NCBI RefSeq assembly: GCF_000176915.2
Contig: NC_014844.1
Span: forward strand, 2,232,001-2,296,000
Direction of reading: 5' to 3'
DNA from: Pseudodesulfovibrio aespoeensis Aspo-2
Lineage (GTDB): Bacteria; Desulfobacterota; Desulfovibrionia; Desulfovibrionales; Desulfovibrionaceae
DNA: 64,000 bases
The translations under genes and the position numbers were made by a program. The notes under the pieces were generated by a model that was not told the DNA's origin, searched no databases, and saw only the letters and a list, made by a program, of their open reading frames with translations. Of the stretch, positions 16,281-25,422 are shown piece after piece. Positions within the stretch are counted from its first letter, which is position 1. Each line of letters begins with the position of its first letter.

Positions 16281-18800
16281 ATGAAGGAATTGCTGCCCAT
16301 ATTGCCCCGCCCCTCCCGCTATATCGGGAGCGAATGGGGGGCCGTGCTCAAGGACCCGGCCACCGTGACCGTGCGCTGCGCCCTCGCCTTTCCCGACATG
16401 TACGAAGTGGGCATGTCCTACCTGGGGCAGAAAATCCTCTCCGAGGCGGTCAACGCCCATCCAGGGTTCTGGGCCGAGCGCGTCTACACCCCGTGCCAAG
16501 AGACGGCGGCCATCCTGCGCAGCCACGGCGCGCCCCTGGCCACCCTGGAATCCGACACCCCCCTGGCCAAGATGGACGCCATCGCCTTCAGCCTCACCCA
16601 CGAGCTGTGCTACACCAATGTTCTCTACATGCTCGACCTGGGCTTCATCCCCCTGCGCTCGGCAGAGCGCGACGAGCACCACCCGCTGATCATCGCCGGG
16701 GGCGGCTCCACCTTCAACGCCGAGCCCGTGGCCCCGTTCTTCGACGCCATGGTCCTTGGCGACGGCGAGGAAGCCCTGCCCGCCATCCTGGCCCGCATCG
16801 AGCAGAGCCGAGAGGCCGGAGAATCCAGGGCGCAACTGCTGCGCGGACTGATCGACATCCCCGGCGTCTATGTGCCGTCTTTTTTCGAGGATCAAGGGCC
16901 GGGCCTGCCGCTCAAGCCGCTGGTGGCGGGATACGAGACGGTCGAAAAGGCCGTGGTGGACGATCTTGACGCAGCCCCGTTCCCGCGCCGCACCGCCGTG
17001 CCCTATGGCGCTGTCCACGACCGGCTGACCATGGAGATCGCGCGCGGCTGCACGCGCGGCTGCCGGTTCTGCCAGGCGGGCATGATCTACCGCCCGGTGC
17101 GCGAACGCTCGCTCGACACCCTGGACGACATCCTGACCAGGGGACTGGCCGAGACCGGCTACGAGGAGACCTCGATCCTCTCCCTGTCCACAGGCGATTT
17201 CTCGGCGCTCGACACCTTCTTCACCCGCAGCTTCGACAAATGCGCCGCCGAACAGATATCCATCTCGCTCCCCTCCCTGCGCGTGGGCTCGCTGTCCGCG
17301 CCCATCATGGAGCGCATCTCGTCCATCAGGCGCACCGGCGCCACCCTGGCCCCGGAGGCGGGCAGCCAGCGGCTGCGCGATGTCATCAACAAGGGCGTGA
17401 CCGAGGCGGAACTGGTCGAGCACGTCCGCCTGCTCTTCGAGAACGGCTGGCAGGGGGTCAAGCTCTACTTCATGATCGGCCTGCCCACCGAGACCGACGC
17501 GGACCTGGACGCCATCGTCGATCTCTGCATCAAGGTGCGCGACGCGGCGGGCTGGCACATCAAGCGGCTCCAGGTCACGGCGGCGGTATCGCCCTTCGTG
17601 CCCAAGCCGCAGACCCCGTTCCAGTGGGACCCGCAGCTTCCCTATGCGGAAATATACCGGCGCATCGGCTACCTGCGCGACCGGTTCCGCGCCCACAAGC
17701 GGATCAATCTGAAATTTCACGAACCAGAGATGACCACCCTCGAAGGGCTGTTTTCGCGCGGCGACCGACGGCTGGCCGAGGTGGTCGAGCGGGCCTACCG
17801 CGAGGGCGCGCTCTTCTCCAGCTGGAAGGACCACCTCTCCCTTGCCCCGTACAAACGGGCCGTGGAGGAACTGGGCCTCTCCTGGGACGAGTACACCGGG
17901 CCACGCGACCCGGAAGCCCCCCTGCCCTGGGATCACCTCTCCTGCGGCCTGACCCGGGGGTTTCTGCTGACCGAGCGCAAGCGCGCCCTGGCGGGCAAGG
18001 TGACCGAAGACTGTCGCTACGCCGCCTGCCGCAACTGCGGGGTGTGCGGCCATGACGACCATGTCTCGACCCTGACCGCCCAGCGCCACAAGGACATCCG
18101 GCCCAGGCTCGTCTTTGCCGGGCGCGACCAGGAGGGCGAACAGCCACCCTATTCGGTGGAAAAGCCGGACCTGACCGTCCGGGGCTCCCATTTTCGCATC
18201 TGGTACGAGAAGACCGGACCAGCGGCCTACCTGAGCCAGCTTGAGTTGCAGGCCGTGTTCGAGCGCGCCCTGCGCCGGGCCGGGCTGCCGCTGAGCTTCT
18301 CCGCCGGGTTCCACCCCATGCCCAAGCTCTCGTTCGGCATGGCCCTGCCAGTGGGCGTGTCGAGCCGGGAGGAGTGGATCAACGTCTTCCTGCGCCAGGA
18401 TTTCGACCCCGAGAACGTGCTCGAAGGGCTGCGCCGGGCCATGCCCCTGGGGCTTGCCCCCCTACGGGTCGAACGATTGTCCATGGGCAAGAGCCAGCCC
18501 CAGCCCGTCGAGGAAACGTATGCACTGCGCGTGCTCGACAACGTGGCCGGGCGCATGGCCCAATGGGCCGCATTCCTGGCCAGGGACCAGTGGCTGATCA
18601 CGAGACAGGCCAGGAAAGGAACCAGGGAACTGGACATCCGCCCCCTGATCCGGGAGGCGGCCATGGAGGGCGACACCGTGACCATGACCTGCGACTGGCG
18701 CGCGGGCTACTTGAGCCCGCTGGCCCTGGTCCAGGCCGTCATGGACGGGGCCTCGCTCCTCGACTTCACCCTGACCAAGACGGCCCAGCGGTTCGCCTGA
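16281..18800 (+). CDS. B12-binding-like radical SAM protein fused to DUF2344
   Basis: This 839-aa protein joins a large radical SAM protein to a C-terminal DUF2344 domain. An N-terminal region (1-230) resembles a B12-binding fold. The radical SAM core carries C257-x3-C261-x2-C264 (ARGCTRGCRFCQAG), and a C-rich stretch CRYAACRNCGVCG lies near residue 580. From about residue 640 the DUF2344 domain begins (FRIWYEKTGPAAYLSQLELQ, SFSAGFHPMPKLSFGMALPV). The two parts are encoded separately in many bacteria. They are widely conserved and often linked to ribosome or RNase E/G genes, so an RNA-modification role is suspected. The ATG at 16281 gives the conserved LPRPSRYIG start. Confidence 0.87.
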   Translation: MKELLPILPRPSRYIGSEWGAVLKDPATVTVRCALAFPDMYEVGMSYLGQKILSEAVNAHPGFWAERVYTPCQETAAILRSHGAPLATLESDTPLAKMDAIAFSLTHELCYTNVLYMLDLGFIPLRSAERDEHHPLIIAGGGSTFNAEPVAPFFDAMVLGDGEEALPAILARIEQSREAGESRAQLLRGLIDIPGVYVPSFFEDQGPGLPLKPLVAGYETVEKAVVDDLDAAPFPRRTAVPYGAVHDRLTMEIARGCTRGCRFCQAGMIYRPVRERSLDTLDDILTRGLAETGYEETSILSLSTGDFSALDTFFTRSFDKCAAEQISISLPSLRVGSLSAPIMERISSIRRTGATLAPEAGSQRLRDVINKGVTEAELVEHVRLLFENGWQGVKLYFMIGLPTETDADLDAIVDLCIKVRDAAGWHIKRLQVTAAVSPFVPKPQTPFQWDPQLPYAEIYRRIGYLRDRFRAHKRINLKFHEPEMTTLEGLFSRGDRRLAEVVERAYREGALFSSWKDHLSLAPYKRAVEELGLSWDEYTGPRDPEAPLPWDHLSCGLTRGFLLTERKRALAGKVTEDCRYAACRNCGVCGHDDHVSTLTAQRHKDIRPRLVFAGRDQEGEQPPYSVEKPDLTVRGSHFRIWYEKTGPAAYLSQLELQAVFERALRRAGLPLSFSAGFHPMPKLSFGMALPVGVSSREEWINVFLRQDFDPENVLEGLRRAMPLGLAPLRVERLSMGKSQPQPVEETYALRVLDNVAGRMAQWAAFLARDQWLITRQARKGTRELDIRPLIREAAMEGDTVTMTCDWRAGYLSPLALVQAVMDGASLLDFTLTKTAQRFA

Positions 18801-18804
18801 GCGG

Positions 18805-19215
18805 TCAGAACAGGCTGGTCCCGGTGCCCACGTTGACGCTCACCCGCTTGTAGACCTGCGCACTCCCGCCGCCCGCGGGCTCCATCCTGATCAGCACGTC
18901 CGTCAGGCCGTTCTCAAGGGTGGTGAACATGTACCGGGCGCGCCGCCCGCCCTCGTCATACTCCAGGTAGTGGTCCAGCCGGAGCACGCCCGGATCGAAC
19001 GCGGCCCCCGTGAGCGTGTGCCCGTTCCTCGGCTGCGGCATGACCAGGGCGAGCACCTGCCCCTTTTCGATGGTCACGGAAAAATCAAAACCGTCATCCA
19101 GCGCAAGAACTTTCGACGGCCCTGGCCGGGTGATCGGACCGTAGGACGCGGCGCAACCGGCCACAAGAAAAACAACCAGCACAAAACAACTGTTTAAAAA
19201 CATTTTCCTGAACAT
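18805..19215 (-). CDS. Small lipoprotein of unknown function
   Basis: This 136-aa protein has a clear lipoprotein signal: MFRKMFLN, a hydrophobic core and the lipobox VAGC at about residues 18-21. The mature part looks beta-rich, with YLEYDEGGRRARYMFTTL and a C-terminal QVYKRVSVNVGTG strand. I do not recognise a family. It is convergent with the radical SAM fusion, separated by only 4 bp. GGGAG precedes the first ATG; a second ATG four codons in is possible. Confidence 0.68.
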   Translation of the reverse strand: MFRKMFLNSCFVLVVFLVAGCAASYGPITRPGPSKVLALDDGFDFSVTIEKGQVLALVMPQPRNGHTLTGAAFDPGVLRLDHYLEYDEGGRRARYMFTTLENGLTDVLIRMEPAGGGSAQVYKRVSVNVGTGTSLF

Positions 19216-19388
19216 TATTCTCCCGATGCTCCTTGCACAAACAACGTGTCCGCTATTGTTAAAATCCTGCGAAGCGTGTATTCATTTCATGTTTTCGTCA
19301 GCCCCTTATACAGCGTTGCCCGGCCAAGGCAAACCCCTGGCCGCGTGCGCAATACGCACGGCCCGCTGCGTCGGGGGCATGGAGAGGT

Positions 19389-19419
19389 TTGGTTACGCCC
19401 ACCCCGTTTGGCGTATTAT
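19389..19419 (+). promoter_or_regulatory. Possible promoter of the peptide ABC transporter operon
   Basis: TTGGTT at 19389-19394 and TATTAT at 19414-19419 are separated by 19 bp, slightly long for sigma-70, 22 bp before the start codon. Only a tentative reading is possible. Confidence 0.3.
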
Positions 19420-19440
19420 TTCACTTATGGAGGAACCCCT

Positions 19441-21075
19441 ATGAAACTGTCGTCGATGAAATCCGCCGGCACCTTCTCCCTGTTCATTCTCGCCACCGCC
19501 CTATGCGCCCTGCTGCTGGCCGGGTGCGGCGCAGACGAGCCCAAGGAACAGGCCGAGAAAGCCGCCCCCGAGACCCCTGCCGCCCCCGCAAAAGTGACCC
19601 TCAAACTCGCCTTTGACGCCGACCCGGTGTCGCTCGACCCGCATGTCCAGCTCTCCGGCGGCATGCTCCAGCTCTCCCACATGGTCTTCGACCCGCTGGT
19701 CCGCTATGACAGCAAGGACATGCACTTCGTGCCCCGCCTGGCCGAGAAATGGGAGCGCATCGACGACCTGACCATGCGCTTTTTCCTGCGCAAGGGCGTC
19801 AAGTTCCACTCGGGCAACGAATTCACCGCCGAGGACGTGGCCTTCACCCTGGACCGCCTCAAGAAGAGCGACGACTACAAGGGTCTCTTCGAGCCTTTCG
19901 TGGCCGCCAATATCATTGACCCCTACACCGTGGACCTCGTCACCTCCAAGCCCTATGGCCTGGTGCTGAACATGGCCACCTACCTCTTCCCCATAGACAA
20001 GAAATTCTACACAGGCACAGATGACAAGGGCAAGCCCAAGGACCTGATCATCAAGACCGACTACTCCTTTGCCAACGACAACGAGTCCGGCACCGGCCCG
20101 TTCGCCGTCACCTCCCGCGAGCAGGGCGTCAAGACCGTGTTCACCCGCTTTGCCGACTACTGGGACAAGAGCGGAAACGTGGAGGAGATCGTCCTCACCC
20201 CGATCAAGAGCGACGCCACCCGCGTGGCCGCCCTGCTCTCCGGCGACGTGGACTTCATCAACCCCGTGCCGCCCCAGGATCTGGACCATCTCGGCAGCGC
20301 CCCGGACATCAAGCTTGTCACCATGTCCGGCACGCGCATCATCACCTTCCAGCTCAATGGCGAGCGCAACCCGGCCCTGAAGGACCCCAAGGTCCGTCTG
20401 GCCATGGACTACGCCTATGACAACAATGGCGTGGTCGAGAAGATCATGAACAACTTCGCCACCGCCGCAGGCCAGATGAGCCCGGCCAGCTATGTGGGCC
20501 ACAACCCCGCGCTGACCCCCCGCTTTGACCTGGAAAAGGCCCAGGCCCTGATGGCCGAGGCCGGGATGGCCGACGGTTTCGAGGCGACCATGATCGCCCC
20601 CAACAACCGCTACGTGAATGATGCCCAGATCGCCGAGGCCTTTGTGTCCATGATGTCCAAGATCAACATCAAGATCAGCCTCAAGACCATGCCCAAGGCA
20701 CAGTACTGGGACGAGTACGACGCCCAGGCAGCCGACATCCAGATGATCGGCTGGCACGCGGACACCGAGGACTCCGGAAACTTCTACGAGTTCCTGTCCA
20801 TGTGCCGCAACGCCGAGACCGGCTACGGCCAGTACAACTCCGGCAACTACTGCAACGCCAAGGTGGACGAGCTGACCCTGGCCGCGCAGACCGAGACCGA
20901 CCCGGCCAAGCGCGCCGCCATGCTCCAGGAAGTGGAGCAGATCCAGTCCGACGAGGCCGGATACATCCCCCTGCACTGGCAGAACCTCTCCTGGGCCTCC
21001 AAGAAGAACATGAACACCGAGGAAATCGTGAACGTCATGGACTTCCCGTACTTCGGAGACCTGATCATCCAGTAG
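19441..21075 (+). CDS. Peptide ABC transporter substrate-binding lipoprotein (DppA/OppA-like)
   Basis: This 544-aa SBP_bac_5 protein has a lipobox LAGC (Cys29), an acidic Ala/Pro linker, and the family signature around residues 115-135 (MRFFLRKGVKFHSGNEFTAEDV). The C-terminal IPLHWQNLSWASK is also typical. It binds oligopeptides or nickel-like ligands outside the inner membrane and hands them to the permeases encoded downstream. GGAGGA lies 7 bp before the ATG. It heads a five-gene operon, with a hairpin after this gene that probably sets its higher expression. Confidence 0.9.
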   Translation: MKLSSMKSAGTFSLFILATALCALLLAGCGADEPKEQAEKAAPETPAAPAKVTLKLAFDADPVSLDPHVQLSGGMLQLSHMVFDPLVRYDSKDMHFVPRLAEKWERIDDLTMRFFLRKGVKFHSGNEFTAEDVAFTLDRLKKSDDYKGLFEPFVAANIIDPYTVDLVTSKPYGLVLNMATYLFPIDKKFYTGTDDKGKPKDLIIKTDYSFANDNESGTGPFAVTSREQGVKTVFTRFADYWDKSGNVEEIVLTPIKSDATRVAALLSGDVDFINPVPPQDLDHLGSAPDIKLVTMSGTRIITFQLNGERNPALKDPKVRLAMDYAYDNNGVVEKIMNNFATAAGQMSPASYVGHNPALTPRFDLEKAQALMAEAGMADGFEATMIAPNNRYVNDAQIAEAFVSMMSKINIKISLKTMPKAQYWDEYDAQAADIQMIGWHADTEDSGNFYEFLSMCRNAETGYGQYNSGNYCNAKVDELTLAAQTETDPAKRAAMLQEVEQIQSDEAGYIPLHWQNLSWASKKNMNTEEIVNVMDFPYFGDLIIQ

Positions 21076-21113
21076 CCTTCGGGCCGCACTTGCATACGAC
21101 GTAAAAGAGAACT

Positions 21114-21148
21114 AAGGGGAACCCTGGCTGGACCGGGGTTCCCCTTTG
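21114..21148 (+). terminator. Intra-operon hairpin / attenuator after the binding-protein gene
   Basis: A perfect 11-bp stem AAGGGGAACCC / GGGTTCCCCTT (21114-21124 and 21136-21146), followed by a T, lies between the binding-protein gene and the first permease. It fits partial termination or 3'-end protection, giving more binding protein than permease. Confidence 0.7.
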
Positions 21149-21236
21149 ACGCAACACTTGGGGCCGCGCCAGCGCCCCGGGATGCAGCCCATCCGGGAGC
21201 CGCATCGCAAAAACGCCTAGCAAGAAACGAGAAGCC

Positions 21237-22214
21237 ATGTTCGCATTCGCAGTCAAACGAATCCTTCAGGCGATGATCGTCATGCTGATCATCAGCTGCA
21301 TCGGATTCGCCATCAAACACAACTTCGGCGACCCGGTCCGCGACCTCGTGGGCCAGCGCGTCACCCCTGCCGAGCGGGCTGAAATCCGTGAACAGCTCGG
21401 TCTCAACGACCCCTTCCTGGTCCAGTATGTCCGATTCCTGGGCGCTGCGGCCAAGGGAGACCTGGGGCTCAGTTATTTCTTCAAGAAGCCGGCAACGGAG
21501 GTCATCCTCAAAAAGGCCCCGGCCACCCTGGAGCTGGTCTTCTGCGCCGCGCTGATCATCACCCTGCTCTCCGTGCCGCTCGGCATCTACGCGGCCATCA
21601 AGCCAAAGAGCCTCCTGAGCCGGATCGTCATGGGCGTGTCCACCGTCGGCGTGTCCATGCCGGTCTTCCTGACGGCCATCCTGCTCATCTACATTTTCTC
21701 GGTGGAGCTGAAATGGCTCCCCTCCTTTGGCCGGGGCGAGACCGTGCTCCTGTTCGGCTGGTGGGAAAGCGGGCTGGTGACCTGGGACGGCCTGCAACAC
21801 CTGATCATGCCGTCCGTGGCCCTCTCCTCCATCATGCTCCCGCTCTTCATCCGCCTCATCCGCTCGGAAATGATGGAGGTGCTTGAGAGCGAGTACGTCA
21901 AGTACGCCTGGGCCAAGGGGCTCAGGCCCCGGCGCATCTGGTGGGTCCACGCCTTCAAGAACACGCTGCTCCCGGTCATCACCGTGGGCGGCGTGCAGCT
22001 CGGCATCATGGTCGCCTTCACCATCCTGACCGAGACCGTGTTCCAGTGGCAGGGCATGGGTTCCATGTTCATCGAGTCCGTGGAGCGGTCCGACACCTCG
22101 CTCATGGTCGCCTATCTCGTTTTCGTCGGCTTTGTCTTCGTGCTCGTCAACACGGCGGTGGACATCATCTACGGACTGGTCAACCCCATGGTCCGCGTGG
22201 CGGGGAGGAAGTGA
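21237..22214 (+). CDS. Peptide ABC transporter permease, DppB-like
   Basis: This 325-aa inner-membrane permease has an N-terminal helix, a periplasmic loop containing GDPVRDLVGQRVTPAERAEI, and five further helices. The EAA coupling loop reads EYVKYAWAKGLRPRRIWWVHAFKNT at about residues 219-243. It forms the translocation pore with the DppC-like protein, whose ATG overlaps its TGA by one base (TGATG), indicating coupled translation. It is typical in length. Confidence 0.9.
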   Translation: MFAFAVKRILQAMIVMLIISCIGFAIKHNFGDPVRDLVGQRVTPAERAEIREQLGLNDPFLVQYVRFLGAAAKGDLGLSYFFKKPATEVILKKAPATLELVFCAALIITLLSVPLGIYAAIKPKSLLSRIVMGVSTVGVSMPVFLTAILLIYIFSVELKWLPSFGRGETVLLFGWWESGLVTWDGLQHLIMPSVALSSIMLPLFIRLIRSEMMEVLESEYVKYAWAKGLRPRRIWWVHAFKNTLLPVITVGGVQLGIMVAFTILTETVFQWQGMGSMFIESVERSDTSLMVAYLVFVGFVFVLVNTAVDIIYGLVNPMVRVAGRK

Positions 22215-23131
22215 TGCGCGCCAGATGGAACCGTTTCAAGGAATCCTACATGCTCCACAGCTTCCTGCGCGACCCCGTGGCGCTGGGGAGCTTCATCATC
22301 CTGGCGCTGCTGGTGTTCTCGGCCTTTGCCGCGCCGGTCATCGCCCCGCACAATCCCTACGACTCGCGCACCATCAACGTCATGGATGCGCAGATTCCCC
22401 CCGCCTGGACAGAGGGCGGCAACGCCAAGTTTCTGATGGGCACCGACGCCCAGGGCCGCGACATCCTGTCCACCATGCTCTACGGCATGCGCGTCTCGCT
22501 GCTCATCGGCGTGGGCGCGGTCTGTCTGCAGGCATTCATCGGCATCATCGTGGGCCTGCTCTCCGGCTATATCAGACGGCTCGACACCATCCTCATGCGC
22601 ATAGCCGACGTGCAATTGTCCTTCTCCACCTACATGGTCGCCATCTTCATCGGGGCCATTGTCCAGACCATATTCGGCGTGGCCGGGTACAACAAGGTGG
22701 CCGTGCCGCTGCTCATCGTCATCATCGGCCTGGCCGAGTGGCCGCAATACGCGCGCACCGTGCGCGCCTCGGTGCTGGCCGAGCGCAAGAAGGAATACGT
22801 GGAGGCAGCCAGGGTCATCGGCCTGCCGCGCATCCGCATCATGTGGCGGCACATCCTGCCCAACACCCTCTCGCCGGTGCTGGTCATCTCCACCGTGCAG
22901 GTGGCCAACGCCATCATGAGCGAGGCCGCCCTCTCCTTCCTCGGCCTTGGCATGCCGGTGACCAAGCCGTCGCTGGGCTCGCTGATCACGGCGGGTTTCC
23001 AGTACATATTCTCCGGCTCGTGGTGGATCACCATCTTCCCCGGCATCCTGCTCGTCACCCTGATCCTGGTCATCAACCTCCTTGGCGACTGGCTCCGGGA
23101 CTTCCTCAACCCCAAACTGTACAAGGGGTAG
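22214..23131 (+). CDS. Peptide ABC transporter permease, DppC-like
   Basis: This 305-aa permease shows the DppC N-terminal domain (FLRDPVALGSFIILALLVF), the MGTDAQGRDILSTMLYGMR block, and the EAA loop EYVEAARVIGLPRIRIMWRHILPN. It pairs with the upstream DppB-like subunit. The start ATG overlaps the preceding stop, with GGGGAGGAAG as ribosome-binding site. The ATPase gene follows after 3 bp. Confidence 0.9.
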   Translation: MRARWNRFKESYMLHSFLRDPVALGSFIILALLVFSAFAAPVIAPHNPYDSRTINVMDAQIPPAWTEGGNAKFLMGTDAQGRDILSTMLYGMRVSLLIGVGAVCLQAFIGIIVGLLSGYIRRLDTILMRIADVQLSFSTYMVAIFIGAIVQTIFGVAGYNKVAVPLLIVIIGLAEWPQYARTVRASVLAERKKEYVEAARVIGLPRIRIMWRHILPNTLSPVLVISTVQVANAIMSEAALSFLGLGMPVTKPSLGSLITAGFQYIFSGSWWITIFPGILLVTLILVINLLGDWLRDFLNPKLYKG

Positions 23132-23134
23132 ATC

Positions 23135-24106
23135 GTGGAACCACTCATTGAAATCAAGAACCTGCGGGTGGACTTCGCCCTGCGCTCCGGCATTGTCCGG
23201 GCCGTGCGCAACGTCAGCCTGACCATACACAAGGGCGAGCGGCTCGGCATCGTGGGCGAGTCCGGGGCGGGCAAATCCGTGCTCGGCTTCTCCATCATCA
23301 ATCTCATCTCCAAGCCGGGCCGGATCACCGACGGCCAGATCATCTTCAAGGGCGAGGACATCGCCAAATTCCCCTACGAGAAGATGCGCACGATCCGGGG
23401 CAACCGCATCGCCATGATCTTCCAGGACCCGATGATGACCCTCAACCCGGTCCTGACCATCGGCACCCAGATGAAGGAGACCATCCACGCCCACATGAAG
23501 GTGTCGGACAAGGAGGCCGAGGCCATCTGTCTGGACAAGCTGCGCAAGGTCTACATCCCCTCGCCGGAAAAGCGGCTGACCCAGTATCCCCACGAGTTCT
23601 CGGGCGGCATGCGCCAGCGCATCGTCATCGCCATATCGCTTTTGACCAGCCCGAGCCTGATCATCGCCGACGAGCCGACCACGGCCCTTGACGTGACCAT
23701 CCAGGCCGAGATCATGGATCTGCTCCTTGAGCTGTGCAAGACCGAGAACATGGGCCTGATCCTCATCACCCACGACCTGGCCGTGGTCTCCGAGGTCACC
23801 CAGCGCATCGCCGTGCTCTATGCGGGCAAGGTGGTGGAGGTCGGCCCCACCCGGCAGATCATCGACAACCCCCAGCATCCCTACACCCAGGGGCTGATCA
23901 AGGCGCTGCCCCAGATGGCGGGCGGCAAAAAGCGGCTCAACCAGATTCCCGGCATGATGCCCTCGCTGCTCGACATGCCCGCCGGGTGTCCTTTCCAGAC
24001 GCGTTGCCCGGAGCGCATCGAACGATGCGCCAGCGACGTGCCCGTGCTCTTCGAGAGCCCCCGCGGGGCGCAGGTCGCCTGCTTTGTCCGCGAAGGAGGC
24101 AGATGA
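23135..24106 (+). CDS. Peptide ABC transporter ATPase, DppD-like
   Basis: This 323-aa nucleotide-binding subunit carries Walker A GESGAGKS, Q-loop IFQDPMMTLNP, signature FSGGMRQR, Walker B LIIADEPTTALD and H-loop ITHDL. Its C-terminal oligopeptide/dipeptide extension has the cysteine set CPFQTRCPERIERC that often binds an Fe-S cluster. It energises import with the DppF-like partner. The start is GTG at 23135, 3 bp after the permease; its stop lies just upstream of the next start. Confidence 0.9.
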   Translation: MEPLIEIKNLRVDFALRSGIVRAVRNVSLTIHKGERLGIVGESGAGKSVLGFSIINLISKPGRITDGQIIFKGEDIAKFPYEKMRTIRGNRIAMIFQDPMMTLNPVLTIGTQMKETIHAHMKVSDKEAEAICLDKLRKVYIPSPEKRLTQYPHEFSGGMRQRIVIAISLLTSPSLIIADEPTTALDVTIQAEIMDLLLELCKTENMGLILITHDLAVVSEVTQRIAVLYAGKVVEVGPTRQIIDNPQHPYTQGLIKALPQMAGGKKRLNQIPGMMPSLLDMPAGCPFQTRCPERIERCASDVPVLFESPRGAQVACFVREGGR

Positions 24107-24108
24107 CC

Positions 24109-25116
24109 ATGAATCCCATCCTGGAAATCAAGGACATAGACAAGCACTTCGACATCTCCGGCTCGATGCTTGACCAGCTCAGGCTCAAGGGCGGCAGGAT
24201 CGTCCGCGAGCGGACCGTGGTCAAGGCCGTCAACGGGGTGTCCCTGGACGTGCAGCCCGGCGAAACCCTGAGCGTGGTGGGCGAGTCCGGGTGCGGCAAA
24301 TCCACCCTGGCGCGCACGGTCATGGGCCTGTACCAGCCCAACCGGGGCGAGATTCTCTATCGCGGCAAGCGCATCGACAACCTCGGCTCCACGGCCATGC
24401 TCCCCTACCGCACCCGCATGCAGATGGTCTTTCAGGACCCGTACGCGTCCCTCAACCCGCGCATGACCGTGCGCCAGATCCTTGAGGAGCCGGTGCGGTT
24501 CCACAACCCGGGAATGACGGCCAGCGATGTCAGGAAAAAAGTGGCCGAGGTCATGCTCCAGGTGGGCGTGGACCCGGTCTGGGCCAGCAACTTCCCCCAC
24601 GAGTTCTCGGGCGGGCAGCGCCAGCGCATCTCCATTGCCCGCGCCCTGGTGGTGGGCCCGGAGTTCATCGTGGCGGACGAGCCCATCGCCGCGCTCGATG
24701 TCTCCATCCAGGCGCAGATTCTCAACCTGCTCATGGACGCCCAGGAGCAGTTCGGCCTGACCTACCTGTTCATCAGCCACGACCTGAGCGTGGTCCAGCA
24801 CATCTCCACCCGCGTGGCGGTCATGTACCTGGGCTGCGTCTGCGAGCTGGCCACGGCCAGGGAGCTCTTCACCAGCCCGCGCCACCCCTATACCCAGGCC
24901 CTGCTCTCGGCCATCCCCCGCCTCGGTGGCCGGGCCCACGACCACGTCAAGCTCTCCGGCGACGTGCCCACCCCCATCAACCTGCCCTCGGGCTGCGTCT
25001 TCCATGGCCGCTGCCCCCACGTGGGCGAGCGGTGCAGGCGCGACATCCCGGCCCGCCTGACCCTGCCCACCGGCTCGGTAGTGGCCTGCCACGCCGTGGA
25101 GGAAGGCCGCATCTGA
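24109..25116 (+). CDS. Peptide ABC transporter ATPase, DppF-like
   Basis: This 335-aa ATPase has Walker A GESGCGKST, Q-loop VFQDPYASLNPR, signature FSGGQRQR, Walker B FIVADEPIAALD, H-loop ISHDL, and the C-terminal cysteines CVFHGRCPHVGERC. Two in-frame ATGs exist: 24103 overlaps the upstream gene, but AAGGAGG is only 3 bp away from it. The ATG at 24109 has 9-bp spacing and is preferred. It is the last gene of the operon. Confidence 0.88.
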   Translation: MNPILEIKDIDKHFDISGSMLDQLRLKGGRIVRERTVVKAVNGVSLDVQPGETLSVVGESGCGKSTLARTVMGLYQPNRGEILYRGKRIDNLGSTAMLPYRTRMQMVFQDPYASLNPRMTVRQILEEPVRFHNPGMTASDVRKKVAEVMLQVGVDPVWASNFPHEFSGGQRQRISIARALVVGPEFIVADEPIAALDVSIQAQILNLLMDAQEQFGLTYLFISHDLSVVQHISTRVAVMYLGCVCELATARELFTSPRHPYTQALLSAIPRLGGRAHDHVKLSGDVPTPINLPSGCVFHGRCPHVGERCRRDIPARLTLPTGSVVACHAVEEGRI

Positions 25117-25139
25117 TTGGAGTTCATCCATTGAAACAA

Positions 25140-25174
25140 GAAGGGGGACGGCCATACAGGCTGTCCCCCTTTCC
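25140..25174 (+). terminator. Operon terminator of the peptide transporter
   Basis: A 12-13-bp stem starting AAGGGGGACGGCC and closing GGCTGTCCCCCTTT, with one G-U pair and loop ATACA, is followed by TT. It closes the ABC operon and marks the left edge of the accessory island. Confidence 0.8.
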
Positions 25175-25235
25175 GGTTGGCGGTTTTAGAAATATCTGAT
25201 TTTGATACTTCGCATGTGACAGATGTCAAGAAATT

Positions 25236-25255
25236 GGTATGGTGTCCCTCTAATT
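25236..25255 (+). repeat. REP-like motif, copy A
   Basis: GGTATGGTGTCCCTCTAATT is one of three copies of a 20-bp motif in the island and differs from copies B and C at one base. The match to copy B extends leftward through CAAGAAAT. It lies between the ABC operon terminator and the DUF2971 gene. Confidence 0.75.
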
Positions 25256-25297
25256 CGTGAAAGGCAAGGAAACGGAAACCGAAGAAGCCGCGGAACT

Positions 25298-25319
25298 CAC
25301 CCCGCCAGGGGCGGCGGTG
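25298..25319. repeat. GC-rich imperfect palindrome in the leader of the DUF2971 gene
   Basis: CACCCCGCC ... GGCGGCGGTG can fold with one bulge. It stands out as a GC-rich patch in AT-rich surroundings. I see no gene between 25175 and 25383. Confidence 0.4.
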
Positions 25320-25422
25320 TCAGGTGAATACTATCTCTGTACATACATATCTTCAGTGTTAAGGCTTGGTGAAATGATGCACAGTGAAATTAAAGCTACT
25401 ACTGAAAGAGACACTAAGAAAT